A stretch of DNA of 64,000 bases from Coriobacteriaceae bacterium (GTDB lineage: Bacteria > Actinomycetota > Coriobacteriia > Coriobacteriales > Coriobacteriaceae), in NCBI GenBank assembly GCA_015062655.1, contig SUUG01000020.1:40513-104512 (forward strand), written 5' to 3'. The first letter of the stretch is position 1; the number at the start of each line of letters is the position of its first letter. The position numbers were made by a program, and so were the translations under genes. Under the pieces are notes generated by a model. The model was given only the letters and a program-made list of their open reading frames with translations. It did not search any database and was not told the DNA's origin. Positions 37,747-47,960 of this stretch are shown here, one piece after another.

Positions 37747-38772
37747 ATGGCTGAGAACTACACGGTGGCGATCCTGGGCGCGACGGGTGCGGTGGGTACT
37801 CAGATGCGCCAGTGCCTGGAGGAGGACTTCCCGGTGGGGAAGCTGAAGCTGTTGGCGAGCGCCCGGAGCGCCGGCCGCGCGGTGGAGTTCCGCGGCGAGG
37901 AGGTGCTGATCGAGGAGGCGGTGCCCGAGGCGTTCGCGGGCTGCGACATCGTGCTCGGCGCCGTCGAGGACGATCTCGCGGCGGAGCTTCTGCCCGAGGC
38001 CGTGCGCCGCGGCGCCACGGTGGTGGACAACTCGCACGCCTTCCGCATGGACCCGAAGGTGCCGCTCGTGGTGCCCGAGATCAACGCCGGCGATATCGCC
38101 TGGCACCAGGGCATCATCTCGAACCCCAACTGCGCGACGATCATCGGCCTCGTGCCCACCTGGCCGCTGCATCGGCTCGCCGGTGTCACGCGCATGATCG
38201 TCTCCACCTACCAGGCCGCGAGCGGCGCCGGCGTGCCGGGCATGCGGGCGCTCGAGGCCGAGATCGCCGCCATGGGCCGCGGCGAGGAGCTGCCTGCGCC
38301 GTCGGCCTTCGCGGCGCAGCTGGCGAGCAACCTGATCCCGCAGATCGGCGGCGAGAAGTTCGCGGGCTACACCTCGGAGGAGATGAAGCTCCAAGACGAG
38401 GGCCGCAAGATCATGCACCTGCCCGAGCTGCGCGTGAGCTGCACCTGTGTGCGCGTGCCGGTGCTGCGCTCGCATTCCGAGAGCATCACGCTCGAGTTCG
38501 AGCGCGCGGTGTCGCTCGAGGAGATCCGCCGGGCGCTCGCCGAGGCGCCGGGCGTGAGGCTCGTGGACGATCTCGCCGCCGAGGACGCCCACGACCGCTT
38601 CCCGATGCCCGTTGATACGAGCGACCAGGACCTCATCTGGGTCGGCCGCGTGCGCCGCGATCTGTCCAACCCCGATGAGGCGCGCGGCGTGAGCTTCTGG
38701 TGCTGCGGCGACCAGATCCGCAAGGGCGCCGCCACGAACGCGGTGCAGATCGCGAAGCTGCTCTGCAAGTAG
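37747..38772 (+). CDS. asd: aspartate-semialdehyde dehydrogenase
   Basis: 341 residues from ATG 37747 with AAGGAGGCATC upstream. NADP-binding LGATGAVGTQM at the N-terminus; the catalytic Cys is in SNPNCATI (about residue 129), and the catalytic His in the RVPVLRSHSESI segment. Reduces aspartyl phosphate made by LysC to the semialdehyde. Followed by a pair of palindromic repeats and then the convergent msrAB gene. Confidence 0.96.
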   Translation: MAENYTVAILGATGAVGTQMRQCLEEDFPVGKLKLLASARSAGRAVEFRGEEVLIEEAVPEAFAGCDIVLGAVEDDLAAELLPEAVRRGATVVDNSHAFRMDPKVPLVVPEINAGDIAWHQGIISNPNCATIIGLVPTWPLHRLAGVTRMIVSTYQAASGAGVPGMRALEAEIAAMGRGEELPAPSAFAAQLASNLIPQIGGEKFAGYTSEEMKLQDEGRKIMHLPELRVSCTCVRVPVLRSHSESITLEFERAVSLEEIRRALAEAPGVRLVDDLAAEDAHDRFPMPVDTSDQDLIWVGRVRRDLSNPDEARGVSFWCCGDQIRKGAATNAVQIAKLLCK

Positions 38773-38840
38773 CCCACGCCGCCGGGGGTGGGGGCCGCGC
38801 GGCGCCGCGGCTCGCCCTGCCCGCGCCCCGCCCCGCCCGG

Positions 38841-38905
38841 GATGCCGAGCGTTCGTAACCCGGCATATCCCGCCGCATTTACGCCGAATGGCGAACGCTC
38901 AGCAC
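38841..38905. repeat. dispersed palindromic repeat, copy 7 (paired with copy 8)
   Basis: Left arm GATGCCGAGCGTTCGTAACC, right arm GAATGGCGAACGCTCAGCA. It lies between two convergent genes (asd and msrAB). Confidence 0.9.
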
Positions 38906-38913
38906 CTGACTTC

Positions 38914-38980
38914 GATGCTGAACGTTCGTCATTCGGTCTTTTTTGAGCTTGAGATGCCGAGTTACGAACGCTCGGCATCT
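38914..38980. repeat. dispersed palindromic repeat, copy 8
   Basis: Left arm GATGCTGAACGTTCGTCATT, right arm GAGTTACGAACGCTCGGCAT, eight bases after copy 7. The left arm has diverged more than the right. Confidence 0.9.
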
Positions 38981-39024
38981 CGGGTCACGGCGACGCGGCG
39001 GCGGGGACGCCGCCCCGCGGGCCT

Positions 39025-40044
39025 TTAGCGCACGGCGTCCTTGAGGTATCCGTAGCCGCGGTCGTCCATCTCCTCGAGGGGGATGAACTCGATCGCGGCC
39101 CCGTTGATGCAGTAACGCAGCCCGCCGAGTTCCGCGGGCCCGTCGGTGAAGACATGGCCGAGATGCGAGCCGGCGGCCTCGCTTCGCACCTCGACGCGGG
39201 GGCGCCCGGGGATGCTCGGATCGGCGTGCTCGGTGATGACGGTGTCGGCGATGGGGCGCGCGAAGGCGGGCCAGCCGCAGCCGGAGTCGAACTTGTCGGA
39301 GCTCGAGAACAGCGGCTCGCCGCTCACGCGATCCACGTAGATGCCGGGCTCGAACCGCTTGTCATACGGATGCGAGAACGGGCGCTCGGTGGCCGCGTGC
39401 TGGGTGACCTCGAATGCGAGATCGTCCAAGCGATCGCGGATCTCGGCGTCGTCGGGACGCTCGTATGAGCGGGCGACGATCTCGAACTCGCGCTCGTGCC
39501 CGGCCACGAAGCGCTCCGCGCCACCAAGGTCAACATGGCAGTAGCCTCCAGGGTTCTTGTCGAGGTAGTCCTGGTGGTAGCCCTCGGCGGGCCAGAACTC
39601 GGAAAGCGGCGTCGCCTCGATCGCGACGCGTCCTCGGCCCGCGGCGGTGAGCTCGCGCTGCAGCTGATAGAGGGCGGTGCGTATGACCTGCTCGTCAGCG
39701 GGGTCCGTCCAGTAGATGCCGGTGCGGTACTGCGTGCCCCGGTCGCCGCCCTGGCGGTTCACGCTGGTGGGGTCGATGGTGGTGAAGTAGGCCTTGAGCA
39801 GCAGGGGCAGCGAGATGCGGGCTGGGTCGTAGGTCACGCGGACGGTTTCGGCGTGCCCGGTCGAGCCGGAACAGACCTGCTCGTAGCTGGGCTTTGAAAC
39901 GGCTCCGTTGCCGTTGGCATACCCGACCTCGCAGGAGAGGACGCCGGGGAGCTTCTTGAGGAACGCTTCGGTTCCCCAGAAGCAGCCGCCCGCGAGGTGG
40001 ATCTCGCGGGCGCCGGGCACGGTGTTCAGGTTATCGGTGGTCAT
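39025..40044 (-). CDS. msrAB: bifunctional methionine sulfoxide reductase MsrA-MsrB
   Basis: 339 residues from start 40044 with AAGGAGAC upstream. Repairs both S and R forms of oxidised methionine. The N-terminal MsrA domain has [10 protein letters not shown] (active Cys) and GYANGN; the C-terminal MsrB domain has [21 protein letters not shown] and [11 protein letters not shown] with the reactive Cys. The zinc-binding CxxC pairs of many MsrB proteins are absent, as in other fused enzymes. Faces asd. Confidence 0.96.
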   Translation of the reverse strand: MTTDNLNTVPGAREIHLAGGCFWGTEAFLKKLPGVLSCEVGYANGNGAVSKPSYEQVCSGSTGHAETVRVTYDPARISLPLLLKAYFTTIDPTSVNRQGGDRGTQYRTGIYWTDPADEQVIRTALYQLQRELTAAGRGRVAIEATPLSEFWPAEGYHQDYLDKNPGGYCHVDLGGAERFVAGHEREFEIVARSYERPDDAEIRDRLDDLAFEVTQHAATERPFSHPYDKRFEPGIYVDRVSGEPLFSSSDKFDSGCGWPAFARPIADTVITEHADPSIPGRPRVEVRSEAAGSHLGHVFTDGPAELGGLRYCINGAAIEFIPLEEMDDRGYGYLKDAVR

Positions 40045-40594
40045 GGCGTCTCCTTGCCGTGAGGGTGTGCGTTCGGGGATTCTACCCAGATCGCGCTTCA
40101 TCCTGCATCGTTCTGAGAGAGTGCGTCGTATGCGCATGGGGGGGGGTCGCGGACCTGGTGCTTTCGTGCTTGTCGCTGCTTGCAGGACGGGGTTCCAGAG
40201 GGCGCAAAGAATCATTGTTGAGCAAAGCTGTTGTTTTGAGGTGTCGATAGGTCCGAGCCGCGTGAAATTGCCTGATTTGAAGGGCCTGAACCTGGTTTTT
40301 GGCGCAGCTGCGGGGCACGAGAACCCAAAGCAGCGCGGTTTGCGGCCACTTGGGCGTTTTGGTTTGTCGAGACGGGATCCATGCGCCCTCGCGGCCGCCC
40401 ATTTCGCGGAAATACACACGTGATTTCGGGTGGCCGCTTGAGCGGGTGCGGTTTCAGACCGCGGCGCGTCTCAGGCTGTGCGACGCCGCCGCGCCAGCAA
40501 CTCGCCCGCGCCTGGCACGGCCCCCTGGCGCCCCCGCCGCACGCGCGTCGCCCGTTGCGCGGGTATCCCGCGCCTGCAGCGCACAACCCGTTTC
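40045..40594. other. 550-base non-coding gap
   Basis: No gene was recognised. A short inverted repeat GCGGCCAC (40343) and GTGGCCGC (40430) flank a segment that is less GC-rich than the surroundings. GCGCGGG-TAT-CCCGCGC near 40556 forms a perfect hairpin without a T tract, just beyond the stop of the TetR-family gene. The content is otherwise unexplained. Confidence 0.5.
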
Positions 40595-41146
40595 CTAGCG
40601 CGCCAGCAACGCGCCCACGATCAGCTCGACGAGCTGGTCGACGGGCATCGAGTCCGCGGCGGTCATCCAAGTTCCGATGGCTGCGAGCACGCCCGACGCG
40701 TAGAATTCGCGCATGATCGCCCGCTGCTGGTCGGTGAGGTCCTGGCCGTCGAGGATGAAGCGGTCGAACAGCGGCGCGAGGATCTCTTTCAGCCGTTGGG
40801 AGAATCCCGGATCGCCATGTGGCCCCATGAGGTGGGGGAGCGCGTATCCGTTGCGCTGCGTGAGCTGGATGATCCGCCCCATGTGCTGTGAGATGTCGAG
40901 GGTCCGGTCGCGGAGCAGCTCCTCGTCCACGAGCGCCCGCACGCCCTCGAGCACCTCGTCCTCGATCTGGCCGAAGAGGTCGTACACGTCGCGGTAGTAC
41001 AGGTAGAAAGTCGCACGGTTGTAGCCGGCGCGGTCGGTGATCTCGCGGATCGTGATCTTGTCGATCGGCTTTTCCAGGTACAGGCTCCAAAACGCCTCAC
41101 GCAGGTTCGCCCGCGTCTGCTCGGTCACCGCTGGCTGCTTGTTCAT
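40595..41146 (-). CDS. TetR-family transcriptional regulator
   Basis: 183 residues from start 41146. The N-terminal HTH is clear (IDKITIREITDRAGYNRATF, then YLYYRDVYDL). The C-terminal ligand domain is divergent. Divergently placed 180 bases from a MacB-like ABC/FtsX exporter, so it most likely represses that operon and perhaps itself. TGTCGAG/CTCGACA inverted repeats between the genes are good operator candidates. Confidence 0.92.
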   Translation of the reverse strand: MNKQPAVTEQTRANLREAFWSLYLEKPIDKITIREITDRAGYNRATFYLYYRDVYDLFGQIEDEVLEGVRALVDEELLRDRTLDISQHMGRIIQLTQRNGYALPHLMGPHGDPGFSQRLKEILAPLFDRFILDGQDLTDQQRAIMREFYASGVLAAIGTWMTAADSMPVDQLVELIVGALLAR

Positions 41147-41177
41147 GACCCGTCCCCCTGTCGCGGCCGCCCGGTCG

Positions 41178-41204
41178 CTCGACAATCGGCTCGTCGGTGT
41201 CGAG
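41178..41204. promoter_or_regulatory. candidate TetR-family operator (near the tetR start)
   Basis: CTCGACA and TGTCGAG are perfect inverted arms separated by 13 bases. The same arm sequence recurs at 41257. Found only in this divergent intergenic region, by eye. Confidence 0.5.
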
Positions 41205-41233
41205 TGGCCATGTTCCCATCCCGGCCTCCTGAG

Positions 41234-41263
41234 TATACTCGTGCTAGACAACAAGCTGTCGAG
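41234..41263 (+). promoter_or_regulatory. promoter -10 and overlapping candidate operator for the ABC/FtsX operon
   Basis: TATACT at 41234-41239 is a good -10 box for the transporter. CTAGACA (41244-41250) and TGTCGAG (41257-41263) form an imperfect inverted repeat directly at the expected start of transcription, where a bound TetR-type repressor would block RNA polymerase. Confidence 0.5.
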
Positions 41264-41326
41264 TGATCGGGGTGGGTGCGCCCGCACCCGGGTCCGGTTT
41301 CGGCGAGGCAGGGAGCGGGTGCACGC

Positions 41327-42028
41327 GTGGCCTACATCGAATTCAACGACGTCCGCAAGGTTTACGGCGCGGGCGACGGCGAGGTCCGCGCGCTTGACGG
41401 GGCGAGCTTCACCGTTGAGCGCGGCGAGCTCGCGGTTGTCCTCGGCGCCTCGGGCGCCGGCAAGACCACGGCCCTGAACATCCTCGGCGGCATGGATTCG
41501 GCCACCTCGGGCCGCGTGGTGGTGGACGGCCGCGACATCAGCGACGCTGCCGAGGACGAGCTCGTCGAGTACCGCCGCGCCGACGTGGGCTTCGTCTTCC
41601 AGTTCTACAACCTCGTGCCCAACCTGACGGCGCTTGAGAACGTCGAGCTCGCGGCCCAGATCTGCCCGGACTCGCTCGACCCGGCCACGATGCTCGCGAA
41701 GGTGGGGCTCTCCGAGCGCATGGGCAACTTTCCCGCGCAGCTCTCCGGCGGCGAGCAGCAGCGCGTGTCCATCGCCCGCGCGATCGCGAAGAACCCCAAG
41801 CTCCTGCTCTGCGACGAGCCCACGGGCGCGCTCGACTACCGCACCGGCAAGCAGGTCCTCCAGCTCCTGCAGGACACCTGCCGCGTCTCCGGCCTCACGG
41901 TCATCATCATCACGCACAACTCCGCCCTCGCGCCCATGGCAGACCGCCTCATCCGCTTCAAGAGCGGCCGCGTGACCTCCGAGGAGATCAACGAGCACCC
42001 GGTGCCCATCGCCGAGATTGAGTGGTAG
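41327..42028 (+). CDS. MacB/LolD-type ABC ATP-binding protein
   Basis: 233 residues from GTG 41327 (GGGAG upstream); a GTG at 41276 would add 17 residues with no family similarity. Walker [11 protein letters not shown]-loop [11 protein letters not shown], signature [14 protein letters not shown], Walker [13 protein letters not shown] and ITHN. This is the family whose ATPases drive FtsX-type membrane proteins. The giant FtsX-like permease starts immediately after. Confidence 0.93.
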   Translation: MAYIEFNDVRKVYGAGDGEVRALDGASFTVERGELAVVLGASGAGKTTALNILGGMDSATSGRVVVDGRDISDAAEDELVEYRRADVGFVFQFYNLVPNLTALENVELAAQICPDSLDPATMLAKVGLSERMGNFPAQLSGGEQQRVSIARAIAKNPKLLLCDEPTGALDYRTGKQVLQLLQDTCRVSGLTVIIITHNSALAPMADRLIRFKSGRVTSEEINEHPVPIAEIEW

Positions 42029-42030
42029 CG

Positions 42031-45000
42031 ATGGCGCTGCGCACAAGCCTCGGGCCCCGGCGCCGTCCGAGCGCCTTTGCGACGGACATCCGCCGCACCA
42101 TCGCGGGCAACCTCAGGCGGTTCATCTCGCTGTTCGTCATCACCGCCCTCGGCGCCACGATGCTCGTCGGCCTCAAGGCCGCCTGCGACGACCTGCGCAC
42201 CACGGCGGACGCGTTCTACGACGGCCGCCGGCTCTTCGACGTGTCGGTGAAGTCCACGCTCGGCCTCACGGCGTCCGACATCGACGCGCTCTTTGCTCTC
42301 AACGGTGTCGAGGAGGCGGAGGGCGGCTATACCGAGGCGGCCTACACCGAGGTCGCGGGCAAGTCGGAGAAGGTGGATCTGCGCGCCCTCGCAAACGGGA
42401 ATCTCAACGAACCCCTGCTCATCGAGGGGCGCCTTCCCCGGCGCGCCGGCGAGCTGGCCGTCACGACACGCTATCTCCGGGCGAGCGGCCACGCCGTGGG
42501 CGACACGGTGGCGTTCTCATCGACCGCCCGCGCGGGGGAGGCCGACCCGGGCGGGGATGAGGCGGAGGGCACGGCCGTCTTCACCCGCGGCGCCTACACG
42601 ATCACCGGCGTGGTCCGCGACCCGATGGACGTCAACCCCGACGCCGACCTCATGGCCTTCCGCACGAGCTCGACCACCAAATACGTCTTCTACCTGCCGA
42701 TGGATGCGGTCGAGGATCCCGGCGTCTTCACGGTGGCGTATCTCGCGGTGGCCGGCGCGCGTGAGCTCGAGAGCTACTCGCCGGCCTACGAGGACCTGAT
42801 CGCGGCGTTGAAGGACGGCGCCGAGGGCATTCGCGCTGCGCGGGAGCAGGTGCGCACGGAGGCGGTCAAGGCCGAGGCGATGCGGACGATCGATGATGAG
42901 GAGGCGTCCGCGACCGCCCAGCTCGCCGACGCCGCCGCAAAGCTCGCCGACGGCCAGGCGCAGCTCGATGCAAGCGCCGCGAAGCTCGCCGACGGCCGGC
43001 GCGAGCTCACACTCTCCGAGGCCATGGCCCGTCGAGAGATCGCCCGGGGCCGGGAGACCATCGACGACGGTCTCGCGCAGATCAAGGCCGGCGAGGCGGA
43101 GGTGCGCTCGCAGGAGGCCTTGCTGCCGGGTGCCCGCGAGGCGCTCGCCGCTGGCCGCGCCGAGCTCGACGCCCGTGAGGCGGCGGCCCTCGATGCGGCC
43201 CTCGCCAAGGTTGAGGAGGGCATCGCGCCCGCCCGTGCCAAGCTCGAGGCAAAGGACGCCGAGCTCACCGCCTCGATCGCGCAACTCGATGCCACCCGCG
43301 GCCAACTCGCCGCGGGCTTCGCGGCCGCAGGCGTCAGCTGGCCGGAGGACGAATGGGCGGCGCTTGAGGCGGTCGACACCAAGGATGCCGCCGCGACTGC
43401 CGTCGCCGCGTTCAGCGACGCCCTCGCTGCCGCGGCGGACGGCGCCCGCCCCGCCCTCGAGGCGCGGCGCGGCCAGCTCGCCGCTGCGGTCGCCCAGATG
43501 ACGGCTCAGCTAGAGGCCCTTGACGGCCAGATCGCCGCCCTCGATCCCTCCGACCCGGCGAACGCGGAGACGATCGCCTCCCTCACGGCTCAGCGCGATG
43601 CCCTCGCATCCCAGGTCGCGGCCGCTAAGGAGGGCGTCTCCGGCATCGACGCCGTGCTCTCGGGTGCTCTGGCCAGCAACGCGGCTGAGCTCGCGCAGGG
43701 CCGGGCCGCGGCGGCCGTGGGCGCCGCTGAGCTCACCGCCGGCCGCGATGAGCTCGCATCCCGCGAGTCCGCCGCCCGCGCCGAGGCGAGGCGCCAAGTC
43801 GAAGCGGCCCTCGCGACGCATCGCGCCGAGCTCGACGCCCGTGCGACCGAGCTCGAGGCCGCTCCGGCGCGCATCGCGCAGGCCCGCGCCGAGCTCGAGC
43901 AGAACCGCATCCGGCTCGCCGCCGGCCTTAGGGCGCTGAACGCGCAGGAGGGCACCGCCCGATCCGAGCTCGCCGCCGCACGCGATGCGCTCGAGGAAGG
44001 CGCCGCCGAGCTCGCCGCCGGCCAGGCCGAGCTCGACGCGAACCGAAAGACCTACGAGGACGAGCGCGCCGACGCCGCCGCCAAGATCGCCGATGCCCGC
44101 GGAAAGGTCGATGAGATCGGCCCTGCCACCTGGTATATCCAAGACCGCACCTCGCTGCCGAGCTACGGCAGCGTCGAGGCCGACGCCCAGTCCATCGAGG
44201 CCATCGCCACGGTCTTCCCGATCATCTTCTTCATCGTCGCGATCCTCATCAGCCTCACCACGGCCACGCGCATGGTCGAGGAGGATCGCGGCCTCATCGG
44301 CCTCTACAAGGCGCTCGGCTACCGCCGCAGCCGTATCATGGCGAAGTACCTCGCGTACTCCTTCACGGCCTGCCTGGCGGGCGGCATCGTGGGCGACATC
44401 CTCGGCTTCGTGGCCCTGCCCGAGGTGATCTTCGTCATCTTCCGCACCATGTACGCGCTGACCGATTATCAGCTGCAGTTCAACCCGGTCTCGGCGCTCT
44501 TGGGAATCGGCCTGTTCGCCACCGGGATCACAGGCGCCACCTTCCTGGCCTGCCGCCACGCCCTGGCCGAGGTGCCGGCCTCCCTCATGCGCCCGCGGGC
44601 CCCGCGCGTGGGCGGGCGCATCCTGCTCGAGCGCATCGGGCCGCTCTGGCGCCGTCTCGGCTTCCTGAACAAGGTCGCCGTGCGAAACCTCTTCCGCTAC
44701 AAGAAGCGGGCGCTCATGACGATCTTCGGCATCGCAGGGTGCTGCGCGCTCATGATCTGCGGCCTCGGCATCCGCGACACCGTGGTCTCGCTCAAGGGCC
44801 GCCAATACGGTGACGACGGGATCGCCCGATACGACCTCATGGCCGTGACCGCGGACGCCGACTTCGCGGAGGCGCGTGAGCTGCTCGAGGGGGCGCCTGA
44901 GGTGGCCGACCTCATGCAGGCCCGCATCGACACGGTGACCGCGAGCTTCGACGGCGCCCGGGAGAGCGTCCAGATCGTCGTCGTGCCCGACGGCACGGAT

Positions 45001-45795
45001 CTCGCGGACCACGTGCGGCTCGTGGACACGTCGGGCTCCCCGCTTGAACTGCCCGAGGACGGCAACGCGGCGCTCATCACCAAGAACGCCGAGCAGGTGC
45101 TCGGCTTTTCCGTCGGCGACGAGGTGGACCTCCAGGACTCGACGCTCTCCGAGGGCAGGGTGCGCGTGGCTGGCATCGCGGTGAGCTACCTCGGGAACTT
45201 CGTGTACATGAGCGAATCGGCCTACGAGCGGGCCTTCGGCGCCCCGGCGGTGCGAAACGCGTTCCTCGCGCACCTTGAGGGCGGCGAGGAGGCGCAAGTC
45301 GCCTTCGCGGACGAGCTCGGGGATGACGGCCTGTTCGTGAGCATCACGAGCACGGCGAAGATCGCCTCGAGCTTCAGCGAGAGCTTCAAGATCATCGACG
45401 TGGTGGTGTACATCGTGACGGTCATGGCTGCGACGCTGGCGTTTGCCGTCGTCTTCACGCTCTCGACGACCAACATCTCCGAGCGCGAGCGCGAACTCGC
45501 GACGATCAAGGTGCTGGGGTTCCGCCGCCGCGAAGTGCAGCGCTACATCAACAAGGAGACGGTGATCCTGGCGCTCATCGGCGTCGTCGCGGGCTGCCCC
45601 CTGGGCTACGGCATCACGCGCCTTCTGGCCGTGGTCCTGCGGATGCCGTCGCTGTTCTTCGACACGGTGGTGGATCCGATCACCTATGTGATCGCCGGCG
45701 CCGCCTCGATCGTATTCGTGCTGGCGGTCAACAAGATCACGAACCGCTCGCTCGACCGGATCGTGATGGTCGAGGCGCTGAAGAGCGCGGAGTAG
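42031..45795 (+). CDS. FtsX-like permease with very long coiled-coil domain
   Basis: 1254 residues from ATG 42031 (a GTG at 42022 is possible). One N-terminal membrane helix (RFISLFVITALGATMLVG), a MacB-type outer domain, then about 400 Ala/Glu/Leu-rich residues (about 280-690) that form long coiled coils with recurring AELAAGRAELDA-type units. A first FtsX domain (three helices) begins near 725 and a second near 1120 (VVVYIVTVMAATLAFAVVF). Members of this family act as mechanical transmitters or export peptides or lipids. Operon with the ATPase and probably controlled by the TetR regulator. Substrate unknown. Confidence 0.88.
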   Translation: MALRTSLGPRRRPSAFATDIRRTIAGNLRRFISLFVITALGATMLVGLKAACDDLRTTADAFYDGRRLFDVSVKSTLGLTASDIDALFALNGVEEAEGGYTEAAYTEVAGKSEKVDLRALANGNLNEPLLIEGRLPRRAGELAVTTRYLRASGHAVGDTVAFSSTARAGEADPGGDEAEGTAVFTRGAYTITGVVRDPMDVNPDADLMAFRTSSTTKYVFYLPMDAVEDPGVFTVAYLAVAGARELESYSPAYEDLIAALKDGAEGIRAAREQVRTEAVKAEAMRTIDDEEASATAQLADAAAKLADGQAQLDASAAKLADGRRELTLSEAMARREIARGRETIDDGLAQIKAGEAEVRSQEALLPGAREALAAGRAELDAREAAALDAALAKVEEGIAPARAKLEAKDAELTASIAQLDATRGQLAAGFAAAGVSWPEDEWAALEAVDTKDAAATAVAAFSDALAAAADGARPALEARRGQLAAAVAQMTAQLEALDGQIAALDPSDPANAETIASLTAQRDALASQVAAAKEGVSGIDAVLSGALASNAAELAQGRAAAAVGAAELTAGRDELASRESAARAEARRQVEAALATHRAELDARATELEAAPARIAQARAELEQNRIRLAAGLRALNAQEGTARSELAAARDALEEGAAELAAGQAELDANRKTYEDERADAAAKIADARGKVDEIGPATWYIQDRTSLPSYGSVEADAQSIEAIATVFPIIFFIVAILISLTTATRMVEEDRGLIGLYKALGYRRSRIMAKYLAYSFTACLAGGIVGDILGFVALPEVIFVIFRTMYALTDYQLQFNPVSALLGIGLFATGITGATFLACRHALAEVPASLMRPRAPRVGGRILLERIGPLWRRLGFLNKVAVRNLFRYKKRALMTIFGIAGCCALMICGLGIRDTVVSLKGRQYGDDGIARYDLMAVTADADFAEARELLEGAPEVADLMQARIDTVTASFDGARESVQIVVVPDGTDLADHVRLVDTSGSPLELPEDGNAALITKNAEQVLGFSVGDEVDLQDSTLSEGRVRVAGIAVSYLGNFVYMSESAYERAFGAPAVRNAFLAHLEGGEEAQVAFADELGDDGLFVSITSTAKIASSFSESFKIIDVVVYIVTVMAATLAFAVVFTLSTTNISERERELATIKVLGFRRREVQRYINKETVILALIGVVAGCPLGYGITRLLAVVLRMPSLFFDTVVDPITYVIAGAASIVFVLAVNKITNRSLDRIVMVEALKSAE

Positions 45796-46055
45796 GACGC
45801 GGGAGCACGTCGAGCTTCGCGAGCGCAAAGGAGAGCGCGGCGTCGAGCGGTGGGATGGCGCCGGGGTCGTCGTGGTATCCCGCCCGCATCCGCGGCGGAG
45901 AGCGGCCTCCCACCCGTCCGCCGGCACATGTGGAATGTGACCGAAGACGGCGCGCCGGCCGCCGGATTGGCCGCGCCGCCGGGCGCCATTGTGCAAAACT
46001 GGTACGTGTCCCGCGCCCCGCGCGGGCGCACGCGACGACGGAGCAGGGAGGCGCG

Positions 46056-47840
46056 ATGTATCTGGAGAGAATCGGATCCCCGGCCGATGTGCGGGCGCTC
46101 GACGCCTCCGACCTTCCCGTTCTTTGCCAGGAGATCCGTCGGGCCATCGTCGAGAAGTCCGCTGCCGAGGGCGGGCATGTGGGCTCCAATCTCGGCGTCG
46201 TCGAGCTGACCGTGGCCCTTCACCGCGTGTTTGAGTCCCCGCGCGACCAGATCGTCTTCGACGTCTCGCATCAGACCTACGCGCACAAGATGCTCACGGG
46301 CCGCGCCGCCGCGTTCACCGATCCCGCGCATTACGCGGACGCCTCGGGGTTCGCGAATCCCCGCGAGTCCGAGCACGACCTGTTCGCTATGGGCCACACC
46401 TCGACCTCGGTGAGCCTCGCCTGCGGCCTCGCCCTCGCGCGCGACCGCGCCGGGGAGAATCATGACGTGGTGGCCGTGATCGGCGACGGCTCGCTTTCGG
46501 GCGGCCTGGCTTTCGAGGGCTTCGACAACCTCGCCGAGCTCGGCACCGGCGTGCTCGTCATCATCAACGACAACGGCTGGTCCATCGCCGAGAACCATGG
46601 GGGCATCTACGCCAACCTGGCGGAGCTCCGCGCGACCGGGGGCGCCGCCGAGCACAACTTCTTTCGTTCGCTCGGTCTCGACTACCGGTTCGTGGCCGAC
46701 GGCAACGATCTTGCCGGCATGATCGCAGAGCTTGAGGGCCTGCGCGGCCTCACGCACCCGGTCGTGCTCCACGTGTGCACCGCGAAGGGCAGCGGCTACG
46801 ATCTTGCCCTCGCCGATCCGGAGCGCTGGCACCACCCGGCGGCCTTTGATGCGAAGACGGGTGAGCCCCGCCGCGCACCCGCGCCCGGCGCGCCCTTGGC
46901 AACCTACGCCGAGATCACCGGCGCCTGGCTCTCCGCGCAGATGGAGACCGATTCCCTGCTCGTGGGTGTGAACGCCGCGACCCCCTATATCATGGGCTTC
47001 AATCCGGCCCGGCGCGCTGCGGCGGGTTCCCAGTTCGTGGACGTTGGGATCGCCGAGCAGCACGCCGTGACCTTCACGGCCGCCCTCGCGCGCGGCGGGG
47101 CCCATCCGGTGCTCGGTATCTACGGGGTCTTCCTCCAGCGGGCTTACGACCAGCTTTGGCACGATCTGTGCCTGAACGCGTTGCCGGCGACGATCCTCAC
47201 CTTCGGGTGCTCCGTCTTCGGCACGCGCGACGCCACCCACCTCGGTCTCTTCGACATCACGCTGCTCTCAGGGCTTCCGGGCCTCGCCTACCTGGCCCCG
47301 GTCTGCCGCGAGGAGTACGAGGCCATGCTCGCCTGGGCGGTGGGCCACACGGGCGGCCCGGTGGCGATCCGCGTGCCCGGGCAGGGGGTCGTCTCGCGTC
47401 CTGAGCTCGCGCCCGCGGCGGGGGAGGGGTTCGCGATCCCGCGTTATCAGACGGTGCGGCGCGGCTCCGACGTGGCGATCCTCGCCCTCGGCAGCTTCTT
47501 TGAGCTCGGCGAGCGCGCGGCCGACGCCCTTGAGGCGGCCGGCGTGCACGCGACCCTCGTGAACCCCCGCTTCGCGCTCGGGGTCGATATGGAGGCCTTG
47601 GACGAGATCGCGGCGAGCCATCGCGTGGTCCTGACGCTCGAGGACGGCATCCTCGAGGGCGGCTGGGGCGAGCAGGTTGCCCGCCATCTGGGGCCGCGCG
47701 ACGTGCGCGTGCGCTGCTTCGGCGTGCGAACCGGGTACCCGGATCGCTTCGATGTGGACGAGCTCCTCGCTAGCAACGGCCTCACGCCCGAGGCGATCGC
47801 GGGGGCGGCCCTGGACATGCTCGCCGATCAGGGGCTCTGA
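46056..47840 (+). CDS. dxs: 1-deoxy-D-xylulose-5-phosphate synthase
   Basis: 594 residues from ATG 46056, GCAGGGAGG upstream. Condenses pyruvate and glyceraldehyde phosphate in the non-mevalonate isoprenoid pathway. Thiamine-diphosphate motifs: GHVGSNLGVVELTVALH, DVSHQTYAHKMLTGR, GDGSLSGGLAFEG...IINDNGWSI. The transketolase-type pyrimidine domain has DVGIAEQHAVTFTAALA, and a C-terminal domain completes the fold. Slightly shorter than E. coli Dxs (620). A 260-base gap before it holds no clear feature. Confidence 0.93.
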   Translation: MYLERIGSPADVRALDASDLPVLCQEIRRAIVEKSAAEGGHVGSNLGVVELTVALHRVFESPRDQIVFDVSHQTYAHKMLTGRAAAFTDPAHYADASGFANPRESEHDLFAMGHTSTSVSLACGLALARDRAGENHDVVAVIGDGSLSGGLAFEGFDNLAELGTGVLVIINDNGWSIAENHGGIYANLAELRATGGAAEHNFFRSLGLDYRFVADGNDLAGMIAELEGLRGLTHPVVLHVCTAKGSGYDLALADPERWHHPAAFDAKTGEPRRAPAPGAPLATYAEITGAWLSAQMETDSLLVGVNAATPYIMGFNPARRAAAGSQFVDVGIAEQHAVTFTAALARGGAHPVLGIYGVFLQRAYDQLWHDLCLNALPATILTFGCSVFGTRDATHLGLFDITLLSGLPGLAYLAPVCREEYEAMLAWAVGHTGGPVAIRVPGQGVVSRPELAPAAGEGFAIPRYQTVRRGSDVAILALGSFFELGERAADALEAAGVHATLVNPRFALGVDMEALDEIAASHRVVLTLEDGILEGGWGEQVARHLGPRDVRVRCFGVRTGYPDRFDVDELLASNGLTPEAIAGAALDMLADQGL

Positions 47841-47960
47841 TCCCTTCATGACGCCTCCCCCGAGATTTCCCGCCCGGGGGCGGGGCACTTGCGAGGAGAA
47901 TAGAGCGGGAAGGCAGTGAAGGATGGTGCCGGATCGCCGGCCGTCGCAAAGGAGAACGCC

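Noticed and set aside
43510..45996. 828-codon minus-strand frame opposite the FtsX permease
   Set aside because: Antisense shadow; low-complexity Arg/His/Asp content and no domain.
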